Assembly: GCA_044359155.1 (NCBI GenBank)
Contig: JBIKMR010000298.1
Coordinates: forward strand, 1-5,172
Origin: WGMK01 sp044359155
Lineage (GTDB): Bacteria; Hydrogenedentota; Hydrogenedentia; Hydrogenedentales; JAEUWI01
Length of the DNA stretch: 5,172 bases
Direction of reading: 5' to 3'
Position 1 is the stretch's first letter, and each line of letters starts with the position of its first letter. A program made the translations under genes and the position numbers. Positions 5,120 through 5,172 of this stretch are shown piece after piece. The notes beneath the pieces were generated by a model. The model worked only from the letters and a program-made list of their open reading frames with translations. It did no database searches and was not told where the DNA came from.

Positions 5120-5152
5120 TTGACTTTCCGGGGGGGGGGGGGGGCCTATTAT
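5120..5152 (+). promoter_or_regulatory. Promoter with a poly-G spacer, candidate phase-variable promoter
   Basis: TTGACT (5120-5125) and TATTAT (5147-5152) each match the sigma70 consensus at 5 of 6 positions. The spacer is 21 nt, of which 15 are consecutive Gs, which is 4 nt longer than the optimal 17. Loss of four Gs would restore a 17-nt spacer. Transcription would start near 5159 and run out of the window, so the controlled gene is not visible. The layout matches known phase-variable promoters such as Neisseria porA, where the G-run length sets expression. The tract length may also be affected by sequencing error. Confidence 0.6.
5130..5144. repeat. Homopolymer run of 15 G
   Basis: Fifteen consecutive Gs occupy the middle of a promoter spacer. 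No comparable run exists elsewhere in the window. Tracts of this length slip during replication, and they are also a frequent site of assembly or sequencing error. Confidence 0.9.
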
Positions 5153-5172
5153 CACGAACCGTAATTACGCGG

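Noticed and set aside
5160..5169. 10-bp palindrome CGTAATTACG at the predicted transcription start, possible operator
   Set aside because: A 10-bp palindrome is expected several times by chance in 5 kb; only its position at the promoter is suggestive.

Overview
This is a GC-rich window from a diderm (Gram-negative) bacterium. It contains an outer-membrane secretin, a lipoprotein with a clear lipobox, and an exported adhesin-like protein. The mix of an ECF sigma factor, a zinc-finger-less anti-sigma factor, a DUF4097 protein and short palindromic intergenic repeats makes me think of Verrucomicrobiota (Opitutae-like) or a relative. That placement is an impression from gene content; nothing in the sequence proves it.

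Layout, left to right. (1) The C-terminal part of a secretin runs off the left edge and ends at 944. (2) A gap at 945-1114 holds a perfect 8-bp palindromic hairpin and, further right, a strong hairpin with a T-tract on the minus strand that should terminate the next gene. (3) ppnP (pyrimidine/purine nucleoside phosphorylase, 93 aa) is on the minus strand. (4) The ppnP to sigma intergenic region carries promoter-like elements facing both ways that share one -10 sequence. (5) A plus-strand block follows: ECF sigma factor (1540-2136), anti-sigma factor overlapping it by 4 bases, and an exported DUF4097 protein 21 nt downstream. These three look like one operon. (6) A 79-nt gap leads to a small glycine-zipper lipoprotein whose 3' end overlaps the start of a two-helix membrane protein. 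(7) The right end has a hairpin repeat, a small HTH (excisionase/MerR-like) reading frame with no convincing start codon, and a promoter pointing out of the window whose -35/-10 spacer contains a run of 15 Gs.

How the genes may work together: the anti-sigma factor should hold the ECF sigma factor at the inner membrane until a signal frees it, and translational coupling would keep the two in balance. The DUF4097 protein is the likely envelope partner or output. The lipoprotein and two-helix protein also belong to the envelope, but no shared promoter motif ties them to the sigma factor. ppnP is a stand-alone metabolic gene. The secretin belongs to a separate unit to the left.

The two most notable observations are the poly-G promoter at 5120-5152, which has the architecture of a phase-variable promoter, and the strict 18-residue repeat with a 36-residue alternation in the DUF4097 protein.
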